64,000 nt of DNA, taken from positions 87,988,520-88,052,519 of the forward strand of contig NC_058339.1 of the NCBI RefSeq assembly GCF_905475395.1, read 5' to 3'. The notes below the pieces were generated by a model that worked only from the letters and a program-made list of their open reading frames with translations, was not told the DNA's origin and searched no databases. Positions 38,867 to 52,440 of this stretch are shown here, piece after piece. The stretch is from Chrysoperla carnea. Lineage: Eukaryota; Arthropoda; Insecta; Neuroptera; Chrysopidae. Made by a program: the position numbers and the translations under genes. How positions within the stretch are numbered: position 1 is the first letter of the stretch; each line of letters begins with the position of its first letter.

Positions 38867-39489
38867 TATTTGTATTTTACCTTGAACGATATAATTAGTT
38901 TTTGTATGCAGCGCACAATAAAATAGATCCTTTTGTTTATAGCGCGCTGCATGCTAATTTACTTGCGATTTATTTAATAATAATATGTAAACTCATGGGC
39001 GTATTAAGCACATTTGTCCCAAATGGCGATGGTAAAACAGAAATTTTTAGCCTAGAGGTGGGCAAATTAGACATTTTTGGTTTAAAAAATTTTATAAATT
39101 CAACCATATTTTGGTATATTTACATACTAAGCCAACAAAATCTGTGCTAGATACACACTGAGGGAAGAGCATCTAACCTAATCTGCCCTCCTCGAGACGT
39201 CCATGTACAAAACCAAACCAAACCAATTTAATATAATTTTATTTAAATTGAAGGTTATATTTTTCATCAATATTTAGAAAAAAATTATTATGCAAGTTAT
39301 GTAAAAACGAAATCCGTATGAAACTGGTTTATACTGACTAGATAGTACAAAATTTGTTGATGATGAGGACTAGATCAGGATATAGGCTGAAGGATCTAAG
39401 CCTATTAGAACTGGAAATGATTCTAAGGGAAAGTTTAAGAAAATTAAGTTGTGAATACCTTTAAAAAAACCATGATCTTCACAGCTTTT

Positions 39490-39731
39490 GAAATTTTCTC
39501 TTTCATTTCACAGCTTTTGAAAAAAAAAAATCATTAAATCGTTACTTTTCGAAGTAACCATGACTGAGGATTATCATAGTGTACTATAAATGTTTTTCAG
39601 AGGGATTCTCTTGAATATTTCTTGAAGTTTCAACACATCGAAAAAAATAATAGTTAAATCGTGATTTTTCGAAGTAAACGTGAATGAGAATTATCGGAAT
39701 GAACCATAAATGTTTTTCAGAGGGATTCTCT
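39490..39731 (+). repeat. Two tandem units of 120 bp
   Basis: TTTTTCAGAGGGATTCTCT recurs exactly 120 bp apart (39593 and 39713). The preceding CGAAGTAA-type and ATAAATGTTTTTCAG sequence is also repeated, with moderate divergence. Confidence 0.8.
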
Positions 39732-39751
39732 GGCATATCAGAGAATCCCTC
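39720..39751 (+). repeat. Perfect 12-bp hairpin
   Basis: GAGGGATTCTCT, an 8-base loop, then AGAGAATCCCTC. The left arm is the end of the tandem unit; the right arm leads into the tRNA-like sequence. Confidence 0.85.
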
Positions 39752-39756
39752 AGTTT

Positions 39757-39831
39757 CTCAGTTTCTCAATTGGCTAAGGCGCTTGGGGTGAATCCAAGAG
39801 GTCCGGGTTCGAGTTCTGGTGCAAGTGTATT
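39757..39831 (+). repeat. tRNA-like sequence (pseudo-tRNA or SINE head)
   Basis: CTCAATTGGCTAAGGCGC resembles an A box/D arm. CTTGG-GGTGAAT-CCAAG forms a five-base-pair anticodon stem with a seven-base loop, and CCGGG-TTCGAGT-TCTGG forms a T arm. The acceptor strands do not pair and position 33 is G instead of T, so a functional tRNA is unlikely. Confidence 0.55.
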
Positions 39832-41037
39832 TTTTTCATTTCTCATTAATTAATATTTCTCGGTGTTTCGATCCATTTTTTGAACTAGATATATGCCCAT
39901 AAGTGTATTTTTGGAACAAAGAATCATGCATTTATTAAATTTAAAATTGAAATTAAATCAAATATTTTTTGATCAAAATTTATGTCATTAAAAACAATAC
40001 ACATGTAAAATGTTTCAATAATTATTATAATAGATAAAAATACAAAAGAATAGAATAAATTATTATTAAAAATGAAAACAATTCTATTTAAATTACACTC
40101 ATGTAATTATTAATTTGTCCAATTACAATTTCATTGTGTGATACGAGTAACTTATTATTACAGCACCAGTGATAACAGAACGAGTCACAATAGTGACACT
40201 ATATAGTGATGACTGATGATTCAAATAATAAATAATAAATTGTAATGTTTACGGAAGTAGGGTAAAATAATTTTAATACTACCATAATATTAATAATATA
40301 ATATTTTGTCATTTAACTTTTTATTATGACAATATCAATTAAACTTTTAATTTAAAATAATTCATTAAATTAGACCTCGCACAAATTCGATTTAATCTAA
40401 ATTTCGGTCAAACTTTTTCAAATTTTGGGAAATGATAGTTTAAGACATTTTAAAGAAAAGTTCCCATAGGCACAAGTCATAAAAATTACAGGATTTCATG
40501 TTATAGCTAAATTAAAGTTGGAAAATGTATGACAAAAATTGATAAATTTGTTCATTCACTGAATATCATTCGATAACCAGCAACCAATGATAATCAGCAG
40601 ATATTAGTAAATTTCATTTAAAAATATTCAACTTAAGAAGGGATACCTACTGATTCCATTCGATTATATTACTTTGAAAAACATTTAAAAAAATAATTTC
40701 ATTAGTTTTGGTTAAATTCCTACTTTTTATTTGAAGTCGCTGAGCTCAAATCTGATCATAAAAAATATGAAAATTCAAAAATTCAAATTTTCACATTTTT
40801 TAAGTACATATTTAGATAACCTCCTAGAAATACCTCCTAGTGATAGTTTGAATATGCTATTGTCAAGGTCACGCCTAACAAATTTTTTCCTACGAAATTT
40901 TCTCATACATATATAACAGCATTATGAACATTTTACAAATAATTTAGACAAAAAATAAATATTGCTTGTTGAAGTAATTATATGTATTAATATTTAAAGT
41001 AAATAAGTATAATTTAAATTAAGTAAGACGAAATTTA
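39832..41037. other. AT-rich spacer, nothing recognised
   Basis: Open frames here are short, AT-rich and without recognisable domains. I see no repeat ends. Confidence 0.5.
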
Positions 41038-41600
41038 ACAAGTGAAAACAAACAATTGACTGAGTTAATTGTTGAAATACCATGCATAGTCAGTGTTGAT
41101 TTCTTTATCACATAACATATACATACAAGTGACACATACATAACTGATATTCAAGTATAGTACCTACGATAAAATTTCCGCCTAATTGGCGCACTCACGG
41201 GTAAACAGTGATGTTAACGAAAAAATGTTGCAAACAAAAGTTGTTTATTTTTTTATAAGAAACATTTTTTACATTTAAACTTTTGTTCTATCTCTAACGG
41301 TTTACAAGATGAGTCCTACGGACCCAAGACCCAATTGACCTATGATGGTCATTTACGAACTCGACCTCACTTTTTACGCCCTGAGTACGCTGTAAAAATT
41401 TCAGCTCGATACCTTTTTTCGTTTTTGAGTTATCGTGTCCACAGACGGGCGGACGGACGGACAACCGAAAATGGACTAATTAGGTGATTCTATGAACACC
41501 TATAGCAAAATTTTGTGCGTAGCATCAATATTTTTAAGCGTTACAAACTTTGGACTAAACTTAATATACTATGTATATTTCATATATACATGGTATAAAA
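41038..41600 (+). repeat. Family A, near-complete copy
   Basis: Runs from GTGAAAACAAACAATTGACT to ATATACATGGTATAAAAA, about 560 bp, including GGTTTACAAGATGAGTCCTA and AAATGGACTAATTAGGTGAT. One of the best guides to family length. Confidence 0.85.
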
Positions 41601-41744
41601 ATGGAACTTAATTTGAAATTTAAATATATCCTTTAAATAATTTATATGTGAAATGTTAATTTATATATAGGTAACGTATTAAAAATAACGCAGCCTTAAT
41701 CGAAATTTTTTATACACATAATTAAAGTGCATAGCTATTCTAGA

Positions 41745-41920
41745 ATCTCTCTTGACATTTCCTTCCAATCTTCCAAATTCCCTTCTGCAACTCCATCCAA
41801 TATAACGCAACGTAGTCTAACCCAATATACCCTATCCATCTTATGTATTATTTCTCTAGCCTTTTTTTTCTGGATATGCGATATCTTCCTTATTCTTTTA
41901 TCAAATTCCATGATTTACCC
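41745..41920 (-). mobile_element. Possible LINE C-terminal coding remnant
   Basis: A minus frame reads VRLRCVILDGVAEGNLEDW and stops soon after. It resembles the basic, Trp-containing tail of some non-LTR ORF2 proteins, but the match is from memory and weak. Confidence 0.25.
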
Positions 41921-41929
41921 CTTATTTTA

Positions 41930-44900
41930 AAGCTTTTAACTATTTTTTTGCAGAAGATTCGAAGAGTAACACGAGAATGACCCATATAAACGTTCCATTT
42001 CTTAATAGATTCTACGAAACGGTAATTAATACTATAAAAATTATAAATAATTTTTAATTTAAATTTGCAAGTAATCTAAGAATCTTCAAATTCCCCGTTT
42101 AAATACTGCAAAATATAAATTCCCACTTTCACAAAATAAATTAATGAAAAATATTTCAAATATATTTCGTGCAAGTCCTTTATACACGCTTCAACAATTT
42201 ACTCTAAATAAATAATAATTAAATAAATAATTCTCCAGCCCCGAGAATATAAAACCTGTTCATAAATAAATAAATTTTATTGGACCACTCAATTTGTATA
42301 ACTACAGTACGATACGATCAATTGAGTTAAAATTTACACTATAAGTGCTTTCAAATTCATATTTAATAAATCATAGATTAATTAATATAGTAAAAATTTT
42401 TGGTACTGTTTTAAGTAAGTGGAAATCTTTGATTGAGTAATATTGCTAAGGTTTGTAGCATTTTTTTTATTTAAATTTTTTAAAATCATTTTTAGTATAT
42501 TTAAAAAAAAAATTTATTGATAACAAAATGAGTTGAGATAAACTGTTTTTAACATTGCATAGAATTTATTCGAGCAAATATAAAAATTCTTTATTAAGAA
42601 TTTTTAAAATTGTAATAATTTTTTTGGGTATACAAGAAAATGAGCAGCTTTTAATTAATTATATATTATTCGAATAAATATTCAACTTTAAGAAAAATTC
42701 CTGGAAAATATATTCCTATGAACCTGTAAAAAATCCCCGCCCATTTTCTGCAAAATATGTTTTTTTTTCTTAGAAATAACCGTTGAGAATACATTTTATA
42801 ACCGTTGAGACCGATTTTATTGTTTTTAAATCCGAGATTCAGATGATAGAGAGATGTATAAGGAAGATTCCCACTAAATTTCAAAGAAATCGGTCGAGTA
42901 GAACTTGAGATATCATGTCAACCACTCCCAAAAATATAGTTTCAAGAACAACGCGAATTTTAAATTGGAGAGACAATTTCGGCAGAGTAACTCGAACAAT
43001 ATTACTTACTTTGGATTAATTAGCTATCCCAGATCCATATATTAGGAATTCTTCACTTCGAGTTATTATGCTTTTTTTTGAAGCAGTAGAAGCTCGCAGT
43101 ATAGTGAGATCAATTCAAACTTCGTTACCAGAAAATCCACTAAACTTTAAAAATATGCAAAAAAATTTCTAGACCAGAATACTGCCTTATTTTTCGAGTT
43201 ACTTTACTGAGCTGGACAAAAATAAAAATTGTAAATATTTCTCACTATTGCATTGTCCCTGATTGTATTTCAAAATACAATATATTGCTCGAACATACCT
43301 ATTAAAGTATAAATGTAAAAAAATATAGTTGATAATATTAAATTGAACACGACCAGCGTACTGTATGTTTTTTTTTAACTTGTTACAAAGTAATAAAACA
43401 TTAAACGTATTAATAATATTGTTTACATAGTTCATCATAGTTCACTTCGAAGCGTAGCAGTGGCGCAGAGAACTGTTAAAAAACAAAGACTCACACTGAA
43501 CTTTCCTTTATTATGACGAGCTACTCAAATCATTTTGTACTGTACCTACTCTGAGTTCTCAACACATTATTATTATTATTTTTGTAGTTCAATATATTTA
43601 TTTATTACATCGGAACATATCAGCTGAAACTTTCTTCAGTTCTATTTCGATACTTCAACTGAAAATATCTCTATCGCGCGCGCAGATACTAATATACAAA
43701 ACACATAGCAAGCGTTCTGCTGATTTTCAAACACAGCTGATTTTTGTTTATATTTAAAAAAAAAAATTATTTTTTAAGTGTGATTTAAAGTTTAAAAAAT
43801 TACGTTGAAATAAATTGTAAGTTGAAAATTTTTTATTTTTTAAAAACTATTTTTTTTAATGAATGAAAAGAAAAAAAATTTCTTTGTTTAGAATTAATCG
43901 TGTTTTTTGTGCGTGCCAAAAATTTATTTATCATCATTAAAATAATATGCAATTTTTAGCATGTTTTAATGGGAATTTTTATGAATTTCTTTTTTTAAAG
44001 ATTCTATTTTTATATAATTTTTTATTGTTTGTTGCATTAAATTTTTATTATTTAAATATGTTTTTTATTAAGGTATTTCGATATCAAAAAAATTATAATG
44101 ATCGAAAAATTTTTTATCTATCAATTAATCATCCCTTTGTGTCTTTTGTGAAAAATTCATATCGATTCTGGTTGATGAGAAATTAACTATCAAAGTCAAT
44201 GTTTTTCCAAAAAAAGTTTTTTATTTTTATTTACAGATCTTAATTTTGGTATGAAAGGCGTGTTAAATACTCATTAATTGATACACAAAATTTCTTTTTT
44301 TTAGTAACAGTTTCGTTTTGGTATCGCAACACTTTATAACCGATAGAAATATCGACCCTAAAAAATCATAAATTTCCTAATATAATGATTTTTGCTTTAA
44401 ATATGAAAAATTACCCCAATTTTTTTTTGATTTTTCATTTGTGAAATATTTTAGTTTTTTGGTAATATTTGCATATAAAATTCTATTTAAATAAATTTGA
44501 ACATTTAATAAACTATAACTGAACCGATTTTTATTTTAAGAAATGTAGCAAGTTTTATTGATAAGATAAAAAAAATATTAAATTTTATTTTCCGAAAATA
44601 TTTAACGAAAAAAAGTTGTAAATTTGGTTGAATGAATTTATTTCGCTGATTAAAAATTTGTGTGTGCCAAAAACTTAATTACCATGAAATTCTTGAATGC
44701 TTTATTTTACTGGAAATTTTTTTCAATATTTTTTAAGAAACTAATTCATTTGTAATTAGATTTAAATGCAAATAATAAGGAAAATTATTTAAAAAATATT
44801 AGGAAATTTGAACAAAAACTTTATTAACATAATAATTTTCGTATTATTTTTTACGGGTAAGTTTTGTTAGTATTTTTTAATAAATTTGTTGAAAATTAAT

Positions 44901-45221
44901 TTCTTAAAAATGTTTTAAAAATTTTGAAAAATAATAACAGTTAATTAAAAAAATATGGTATCGACCAAAAACATAATAAGTTATTAGGATATTTGTATAT
45001 TTTGGAAAATTTTGATATCAAAGAGTATTAAAATATAAGCTGAACAGAAACATTTAATATGAGCCAATTTCTTACAATGGTCAAATTTGTTTTCAATACA
45101 TTTTAGAAGACTTATCTGTATTAAAATGTTTTCTTATCAAGTTTATAAAAAAAAATGTATAATAAATTAGTAGATGCATATTGCTGATAAAATTTATGCG
45201 GAATAGAATATAAACTGTTTT
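41930..45221. other. Gene-free AT-rich spacer
   Basis: No coding region supported. One oddity is a CG-rich patch (TCGCGCGCGCAGA at about 43675) in otherwise very AT-rich DNA, followed by GTAAGTTG near 43817. This could be a promoter with a non-coding first exon, but nothing confirms it. Confidence 0.45.
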
Positions 45222-45450
45222 TCTTTCTCTAATTGTTTACAAGATGGGTCCTACGGATGAAGACAAAATAAACCTACTTTGTTCATTTACGAAATAAAAC
45301 TCAGTTTTTACGTCCTGAGCACGCAATAAAAATTTCAGCTTGATATATCTTTTCGTTTTTAAGTTATCTTGTTCACAGACAGACGTTACAAACTTGGGAC
45401 TAAAATTAGTATACCTTGATATATATTTCATACATACCAGGGTATAAAAA
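45222..45450 (+). repeat. Family A, partial copy
   Basis: TTGTTTACAAGATGGGTCCT to CATACCAGGGTATAAAAATG with an internal deletion; abuts family B at 45455. Confidence 0.7.
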
Positions 45451-45454
45451 TGCT

Positions 45455-45800
45455 TCTTCTTTTCAATGTTAAAGTTCACTTAAAAAAGTTAGTAAACAGG
45501 CAACTTGTATGACGTAAATGTAAAGTGTTTGTCAAATAATCGAAAACTATTATACATGTATAACGTAGTATAACGTACACGTAATTCAAGTTGGCTATTT
45601 ATTAATTTTATAAGTTAACTTTAAAATTAACTTTAACCGTATCATTGAATTAAACATTTATTGTTTATTAACAAATAGAAACATTTTCGCTTGATATTTG
45701 ACACCTAAAAAACATATTTCATGAGGTTTTAGTAAAAAGCGAGCGGTTTCTTTCATTTTCCTTTATTTGTAACATCTTTAACTGTACTATAGTGTGACTT
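45455..45800 (+). repeat. Family B, centre plus right arm
   Basis: Aligns with 27530-27864: GGCAACTTGTATGACGTAAA, TATACATGTATAACG, ATTAACAAATAGAAACATTT, GGTTTCTTTCATTTTCCTTT. The left arm is missing. Confidence 0.75.
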
Positions 45801-46338
45801 ATCTACTACCAACGCATTTACTCCTGTGTACAATTGATAATTTGTTACACTTGTTGCATAATATACTATTTTACTTCACCATTACTATAATGTGTGAAAT
45901 TCTAATATATTTTGACTGATTCATTAAATCACGATTGATTTAAAAAATAAATTACCATATAATCACAGAAATTTTTGGTTCATTTAAAATATATAAGTGA
46001 TAAAAATCATATAAAAATCGTTTTTTCTTTGATAATATTTACGATGATTTGAGGAAATTACTAATATAGTAAAAAAATAATACAAAAAATTGATTGTGAA
46101 AGTGCGTCATTGACCTCAATATATTATTATTCTGTTATCAATGATCGACATGTAATGAGTTAGTTGTCTGTAAAAGAATTAAAAATCTTGTTTTTGAAGA
46201 AAAAAAAAATGTAATAAATTATAAAAATTGTTGCTTATCAGAAACTTAATTTTGTCTTTTAAAATACGTTAAATTTTTTGAAATAAAAACAGATGGCTGT
46301 TATTACTAAAAAAATCATAATTTTTAATATGTAATAAG

Positions 46339-46761
46339 TGAAGTGAAAACAAACAATTGAATGGCTTAACTGTTGAAATACCATGTATAGACAGTGTTGA
46401 TTACGTAATCGTTTGTTTTTTACGTTATGTAAGTAAAGAAAGATAGTCACTCTTAGATTGCCACACATGCATACGTGTCACACTCACATGTAAAACATAC
46501 TGCCTAATTTGTACTATCACGGGTAAACAGTCACGATTACGAAAAAACGTTCCAAACAAAACTTGTTTATGTTTTTATAAGGAACTTAAATTTAAACTTT
46601 TGTTCTATCTCTAACGGTTTACAAGATGGGTCCTACGGAACAAAACTAAATTGACCTATGTTGCTCATTTACCAACTTAGCCTCACTTTTTACATCCTTG
46701 GCACGCTATAAAGATTTCAGCTTGATATCTCTTTTCATTTTTGAGTTATCGTGTTCACATG
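46339..46761 (+). repeat. Family A, copy lacking the right end
   Basis: GTGAAAACAAACAATTGAAT ... CTAACGGTTTACAAGATGGG ... TTTGAGTTATCGTGTTCACA. The following 46762-47765 shows nothing recognised. Confidence 0.75.
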
Positions 46762-47765
46762 GCAATCTTTAGCAGCTCAAATCTATAATGCAATTTTTAA
46801 CACTTCAAATCTATTAATTTAACACCGTAAGGTCTTTAAACTTAGCTACCCGTACCTAGATAAGAGCATGGATGAATCACAAAAATTAAATCGCAACTAT
46901 GCTTAGTTAGTGATGTACCTGTAATTTTACTTTTTCTCTTTCGATGTGTTCTTGGAGTACCCAGTGGGGTCAACTAGGAAGAGGTCATAAATCACTGTGC
47001 CTTATCAGGTGTAAATTTCTACGTCATCGAAATTTATCAATAAAATTTTTTTTTTCGAGAAAATTAAATTTATAAATACTTAGATATTTTTATCAAACTC
47101 TCATAAAATTTGTGTCTATCAATTAAAATTATTGAAATTCTCACATGGTTTTTATGCTTTATCAGTTCATCAAACGAATAATCTTTTATAGTTTTTAACC
47201 TATCAACTTTATTGTTTAACCTTTGATTTTTTTTTATTTGTTTTAAAAATTCTAAGAAACACATTTTAAATTTATTTTAAAATGTATTTGATAACCTTTT
47301 TTTGAAACTTTTTAATGTAAAAATTAATAAATACGATCAATTATGATGTTACTTTAACTTAACAAGACCTGTTTTAAAATAAATATAAACTTTAACTTTT
47401 TTTTTATTGTCTACATTATTAAAACGCATTTTAATTCAACTTCCATAAAACTCCGGTAGATTAAAACTTGATTTTATCGGTAGTCATACAAAGTAAGATT
47501 TTTTTTCTATTAGAAAAGATGTTCGTAATAGAGAGAAAATAAAATACTCATAATTTCACGAAAACTTCAAAATTTGTCTCTACTTTAAGGAGAAGAAAAC
47601 CTGGAAAAAATTTATAGTTCTAACCCCAATAACCATTAGAAGATAATAATTTTTTTTCAATTGCCTAAAAAATGCATTTTTTACTGCACAAATGAGGGAA
47701 AATATTTCCCAATGATCTGCAATATTCACAAGTTTAATAAGTACCTTCTAGAACCTAATGCATAC

Positions 47766-48319
47766 AAGTGCAAACAAACAATTGACTGAGTTAATTGTTG
47801 AAATACCATGTGTAGACAGTATTGATTACTCTGCCACATGACACATACATACATGTCACACATATATAACTGATATTCCCATATAATACATACTATACAA
47901 TTGGCGCATAATTTGCGCTCTCACGGATAAACAGTGATGTTCACGAAAAAATGTTTCAAACAAAAGTTGTTTATATTTTTATAAGGAACAAATTTTTACA
48001 TTTAAACTTTTATTCTATCTCTAACGGTTTACAAGGACCCAAGACCCAATTTACTTATGTTGCTCATTTACGAACTCGACCTCACTTTTTACGTCCTAAG
48101 CTCGCTTTAAAAATTTCAGCTTGATATCTCTTTTCGTTTTTGAGTAGGCAATCGTGATGACAGACGGACATACAGACAGACAACCGGAAATGGATTAATT
48201 AAGTGATTTTATGAACACCTATACCAAAATTTTGTTCATAGTTTCAATATTTTTAAGCGTTACAAACTTGGGACTAAACTTAGTATACCTTGGTATATTT
48301 CATATACATGGTATAAAAA
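47766..48319 (+). repeat. Family A, near-complete copy
   Basis: AAGTGCAAACAAACAATTGA to TTCATATACATGGTATAAAA, with all internal blocks in order. Confidence 0.85.
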
Positions 48320-50726
48320 CCGCATCTCGATCCATTTTACTTCGGAAAATTTAGAGGTAAAATGATAAATTTCTTCGTCTATATGTCTCAACTCGGAAGT
48401 CAACTACAAAAATTTATTCTTAATCAATATTGTTTAATTCTCAATCAATATTGTATAATAATACACTCTTTTCTTTCGGAATATCATCCATATCATCTAA
48501 TCTAATACTTTTTAATATCATCTAGTCTAATATTTATATGGAAGTGATGTGATTAAACTAAATTAAATTAAAAACAATAATTTATTAATAATTAGGTTTT
48601 TGGTTTTTATTACAATGGATCGTATCATTAGTCGGTATCATTAAAGTTAAGTTTTTCATAATATTAAATTAAACAAACATTATTTAGATAATTATTTTTG
48701 GGTGTGTTTCGTTGGGTTTTTGTGGCGATGTATATTTTTAAATTACGTGTGTGGTAATTTTAATTTTATTTTATGAAAAATTTAAACACATTAGAAAAAT
48801 TTATTTATCTTGAGCTAGGATAAACAAAAACCCATTCAGACCCGTTCTCAAGGTACTTTTTAACAATTTAATTTTTCCTAGTTGGATAACTTAAAAATAA
48901 TTCTAATTTTTTTAGTGCCGTACAAAATAGTTTTTAAATTTTTTTTATTCAACTCTCTACTTTTTTAACTAATGTTGCCCCCTGAAATAGAAGTCTTCTG
49001 AAATGAATACCAGCAAATACTCCACTTTGAGAGGGGACGGGGGGCGTAGTGTTGGTCTAGTTATTTAAGAATAGTCAGTTTTTTTCCTTGGATTCATTTT
49101 TTTTCTTTCTTGGTGACCTTTTTCTTGAATAAACGATAATAATCCAAAACGTGTCAAAACGTGATACACTTAACTTAAAAAAAGAAAAAAAAAATATGTA
49201 AAAAAATGAAGCTTGTCGAACAATTAATTATTTTATCTCATCAGAAAAACATAACTTTCCACACTAGTTGTATAAACTGTACTACTATTGTCATTTTTAA
49301 TATATTTTTGCTTAAAATAAAAAAAAAAAATTGATTTCATTATAATTTTATTGAATATTTTGAGAAGTAAATATTAATTTTAATTATTTTTTTAAAAATA
49401 ATTTTTATTGAATTTTATGATAAAAGTGAAAGTATTAATTGCACATTCACTTTGCTAAGCTGCCTACAGAAACACATAAAAATTACATCATAATATTTAC
49501 TTATTTATTAATTAAATAATATATAAAAATTAATAAAATCAGTAGGTACTTTTACCCACACAGCACAGATCTAAATTGATAAATCATATGATTGCCATTT
49601 TTGCAAAATCTATTTAATTTTAAAATTATAATAATTGCCTGGTTTGTAATGAATGAAGCTAAGAGTCCATTTTGGTAACTTATTAGAGGTTATTGTCTAT
49701 GTCACGTCTAATAACTTTTTTCTTTGCGAAAATTTGAAAATTTGCATAGGCGAAGTATTAAGAGAGTAAAAAAAATGCAATCGAAAAACACTTTTCAGAA
49801 ATAATATACACAACGAAAGTATTAAAGGAAAATTTTTTTAACACAATTTAACCATAATTTCAAACAGCCTCTCTGCGAAAAATCATCGATTTTCGAATCA
49901 CAATAGCTATTTGAAAACTTGTGCTTTCTGGTTTTGGAGTCTATTGCTCAAAATTTTATCATCCCTTGCCGCGTTGCACGGAGGGTAAAATGGTGAAAAA
50001 TGTTATCCTTAAATTTTATATGTATTTCATATTCTTCTTGAAAATGAGGTATAAAAAATTTCCGTACGAGCTTTATGGACCAAGATATTCGCTTTCCGAT
50101 TCGAAATTCGATGATTTTTCGCATAGATACAGCTGTTTGAAATTATGGTTAAACTTTCCTTCAATACTTTGGTTGTGTATAGAGTGCCAAAATTACTTTG
50201 GGCAATACTAGAAATAAATATTTGTTCTTCGCCCCACATCCGATTAATTACAATTTTCAGGTTATATTGTGGGTATGCTCCCTTATAGTTGTTCGCAAAT
50301 TAATTCTTGATTAAATTCATCAAAATTGCAAACGAACTTTTTGGATAAAAATTGGATATAGTTATAATCTGTACTAATATTCTTCTGATAATCAAAATTT
50401 GTAATTGACTATTAGTTATAATGACAGTTATTGTTTTAGTCATTAATATTAATTTCTATATAAATATGTGACGTCATTACATCATCAAACAAAACACAAA
50501 GTAAATCATCAAACTAACGAACTTGGTATACAAGTCATCAAGTTTATGTATCTATCTATTATAATTGTAAATAAAAAGTAAAACCGAAATATAATTGAAA
50601 AGAGATAGAAATAATAACAAAAAAGTTTTAAATTATTTTTAATTCGAAAAATCATAAAAATAAAATAAAACATTAGTAAAGCGATCGGCAATGTTTTTTT
50701 TTTATATCTGTTTGTGTACTAACTAG
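48320..50726. other. Gene-free AT-rich spacer
   Basis: No supported genes or clear repeats. Open frames near 49921-50211 lack recognisable domains and appear on both strands. Confidence 0.5.
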
Positions 50727-51398
50727 CACACTACTGGTAAAAAGTTTGAGATCACTATAATGCATAAACATCTCTCTCACGCCCATGTAGCTTACCGTAG
50801 CCTATTCGTTGTATGCGTAGTCATGGTAGGGGCAATAAAATCGATGCCAGCGCTACCCATTTTGGCGATAAAGGAGGCTGTTATGACTAATTTGCAATTC
50901 TTTACATGTTAATGTTATAGAAAATGCCAAATTAAAATTATTGAGAAACACGAATTAATTAAACTTAATGCATTAAAAATTTTGAAAATAAGAAATCAAA
51001 TTGCACAAATATTATTTTTAAAATGTAAATTATCAAAATTATTTATTTAAATTTGTGAGACAATAATATTAAATTTTCAATGTAAGTGATAAATGCAATC
51101 CATACAATTATATATGCATCCATAAAATTCTATAATTAAAGTAGTGTATCGTTACCATGACAACGCCTCCCATAAAAGTGGCAACGCCTCCAGCCAAAGT
51201 TAGAAATAAATTGAACGGTAAGACGAATTTGGGTAAGGTTTTCTGTATTCGATTCGTTAGAACGTCAGGAAATTTTGTGACCTAAATTGATTAGTTTAAA
51301 CGAATACAATTTTCAAATCTCGAAACGAAAAATAAGGCACCTTGATTATTAGCGCATAGTCTTGCGGTAGTGTCTCAAATTTTTGACGAGTAGTGTAT
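50727..51398. mobile_element. Tc1-like MITE containing a family E segment
   Basis: Left end CACACTACTGGTAAAAAGTT(TGAGATCAC) pairs with right end (GTGTCTCAAA)TTTTTGACGAGTAGTGTA. The ACACTACTGG-xAAAAGTTTGAGA pattern is typical of Tc1-like termini. No transposase frame; the interior contains family E (50805-51035). Confidence 0.65.
50805..51035 (+). repeat. Family E repeat, copy 2
   Basis: Nearly identical to 9077-9313 but in a different terminal context. Confidence 0.75.
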
Positions 51399-51724
51399 TA
51401 GTATGTAAATATACACATAAAACGCGCGTTGTTTCCTTGCTCATCGTAAAGATGAACTTTAGACTTAATATCACGTGAATATAACGATTTTATAAATGAT
51501 TAGTGCGTGCATGGCGTGCAATGTTTTGTATTTTATTTATTTTATTCAGTCAGATTCAATGCTGGCTGTGTTGTATGATGATGCATCTTTTTTGTATGAA
51601 AATCAAAATGATGAATTAATTTTTATACAAAATGTTTACTAAATATTGCGACTTTTACCTGACATTCCGAGAATCAAAGGAGGTGCGGAAAACACAATGA
51701 TTTTTACCCAATTGACATCATAGG

Positions 51725-52025
51725 TCAATTGGATCTTGGGTCCGTAGGACCCATATTGTAAACCGTTAGAGATAGAACAAAAGTTTAAATTTAAAAAATG
51801 TTCCTTATCAAAAAATAAACAACTTTTGTTTGAAACATTTTTTGGTAAACATCACTGTTTACCCGTGAGGGCGTCATTTAGGCGGAAATTTTATAGTATG
51901 TACTATACTTGAATATCAGTTATGTATGTGTCACATGTATGTATGTGTAATGTGATAAAGAAATCAACACTGACAATGCATGGTATTTCAACAATTAACT
52001 CAGCCAGTTGTTTGTTTTCACTTGT
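51725..52025 (-). repeat. Family A, left-half copy
   Basis: Reverse orientation: GGTCAATTGGATCTTGGGTC, GTAAACCGTTAGAGATAGAA, AACATCACTGTTTACCCGTG, GTTGTTTGTTTTCACTTGTT. Confidence 0.8.
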
Positions 52026-52329
52026 TTCTTTTAAAATATTAAAATTAAAAATCGTAATTTTTAAACTGTTTATCACTTACGACCTAAAACGCGGGCAAGC
52101 CATGCTGTGATGTCATATCGGTATGAGCCATAGACCATCAGTTAGTTCAGTTTAGACAGCTGGGTTTAAGATATCCATAGATAATTAGTTTTTATATTTA
52201 TTATAATCAGATGTCTATAAATATATCTGTCAAACTTATTTGTGTTATCCCGTGTAATGATATCGATATTATGTCATCAAATTGGATGCCCGCGTTTTTG
52301 ACAGTTTAAAAAAGGTTTAAAATTTTATT

Positions 52330-52440
52330 TAAGTTTTTGGCAAGAAAGCGTTTGTATTTTTCCGAAATAAATTTTTGGTGGCTTTTTATTAGCAAAATCG
52401 AAGTACTTTTTCAAAAATAGTAGAATACCCTATTTTTTTT
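52330..52440 (+). repeat. Family F repeat, copy 2
   Basis: GTGGCTTTTTATTAGCAAAA and GTAGAATACCCTATT match 17995-18135. The spacer 52441-54756 holds little else: a family G terminus-like piece near 53006 (GGATGTACGAGGGCCAGGGC). Confidence 0.6.

Noticed and set aside
39757-39831. Functional tRNA gene
   Set aside because: Acceptor stem does not pair and U33 is replaced by G.
49921-50239. Paired open frames of 96 and 70 aa on opposite strands
   Set aside because: No recognisable domain or splice context; composition explains them.
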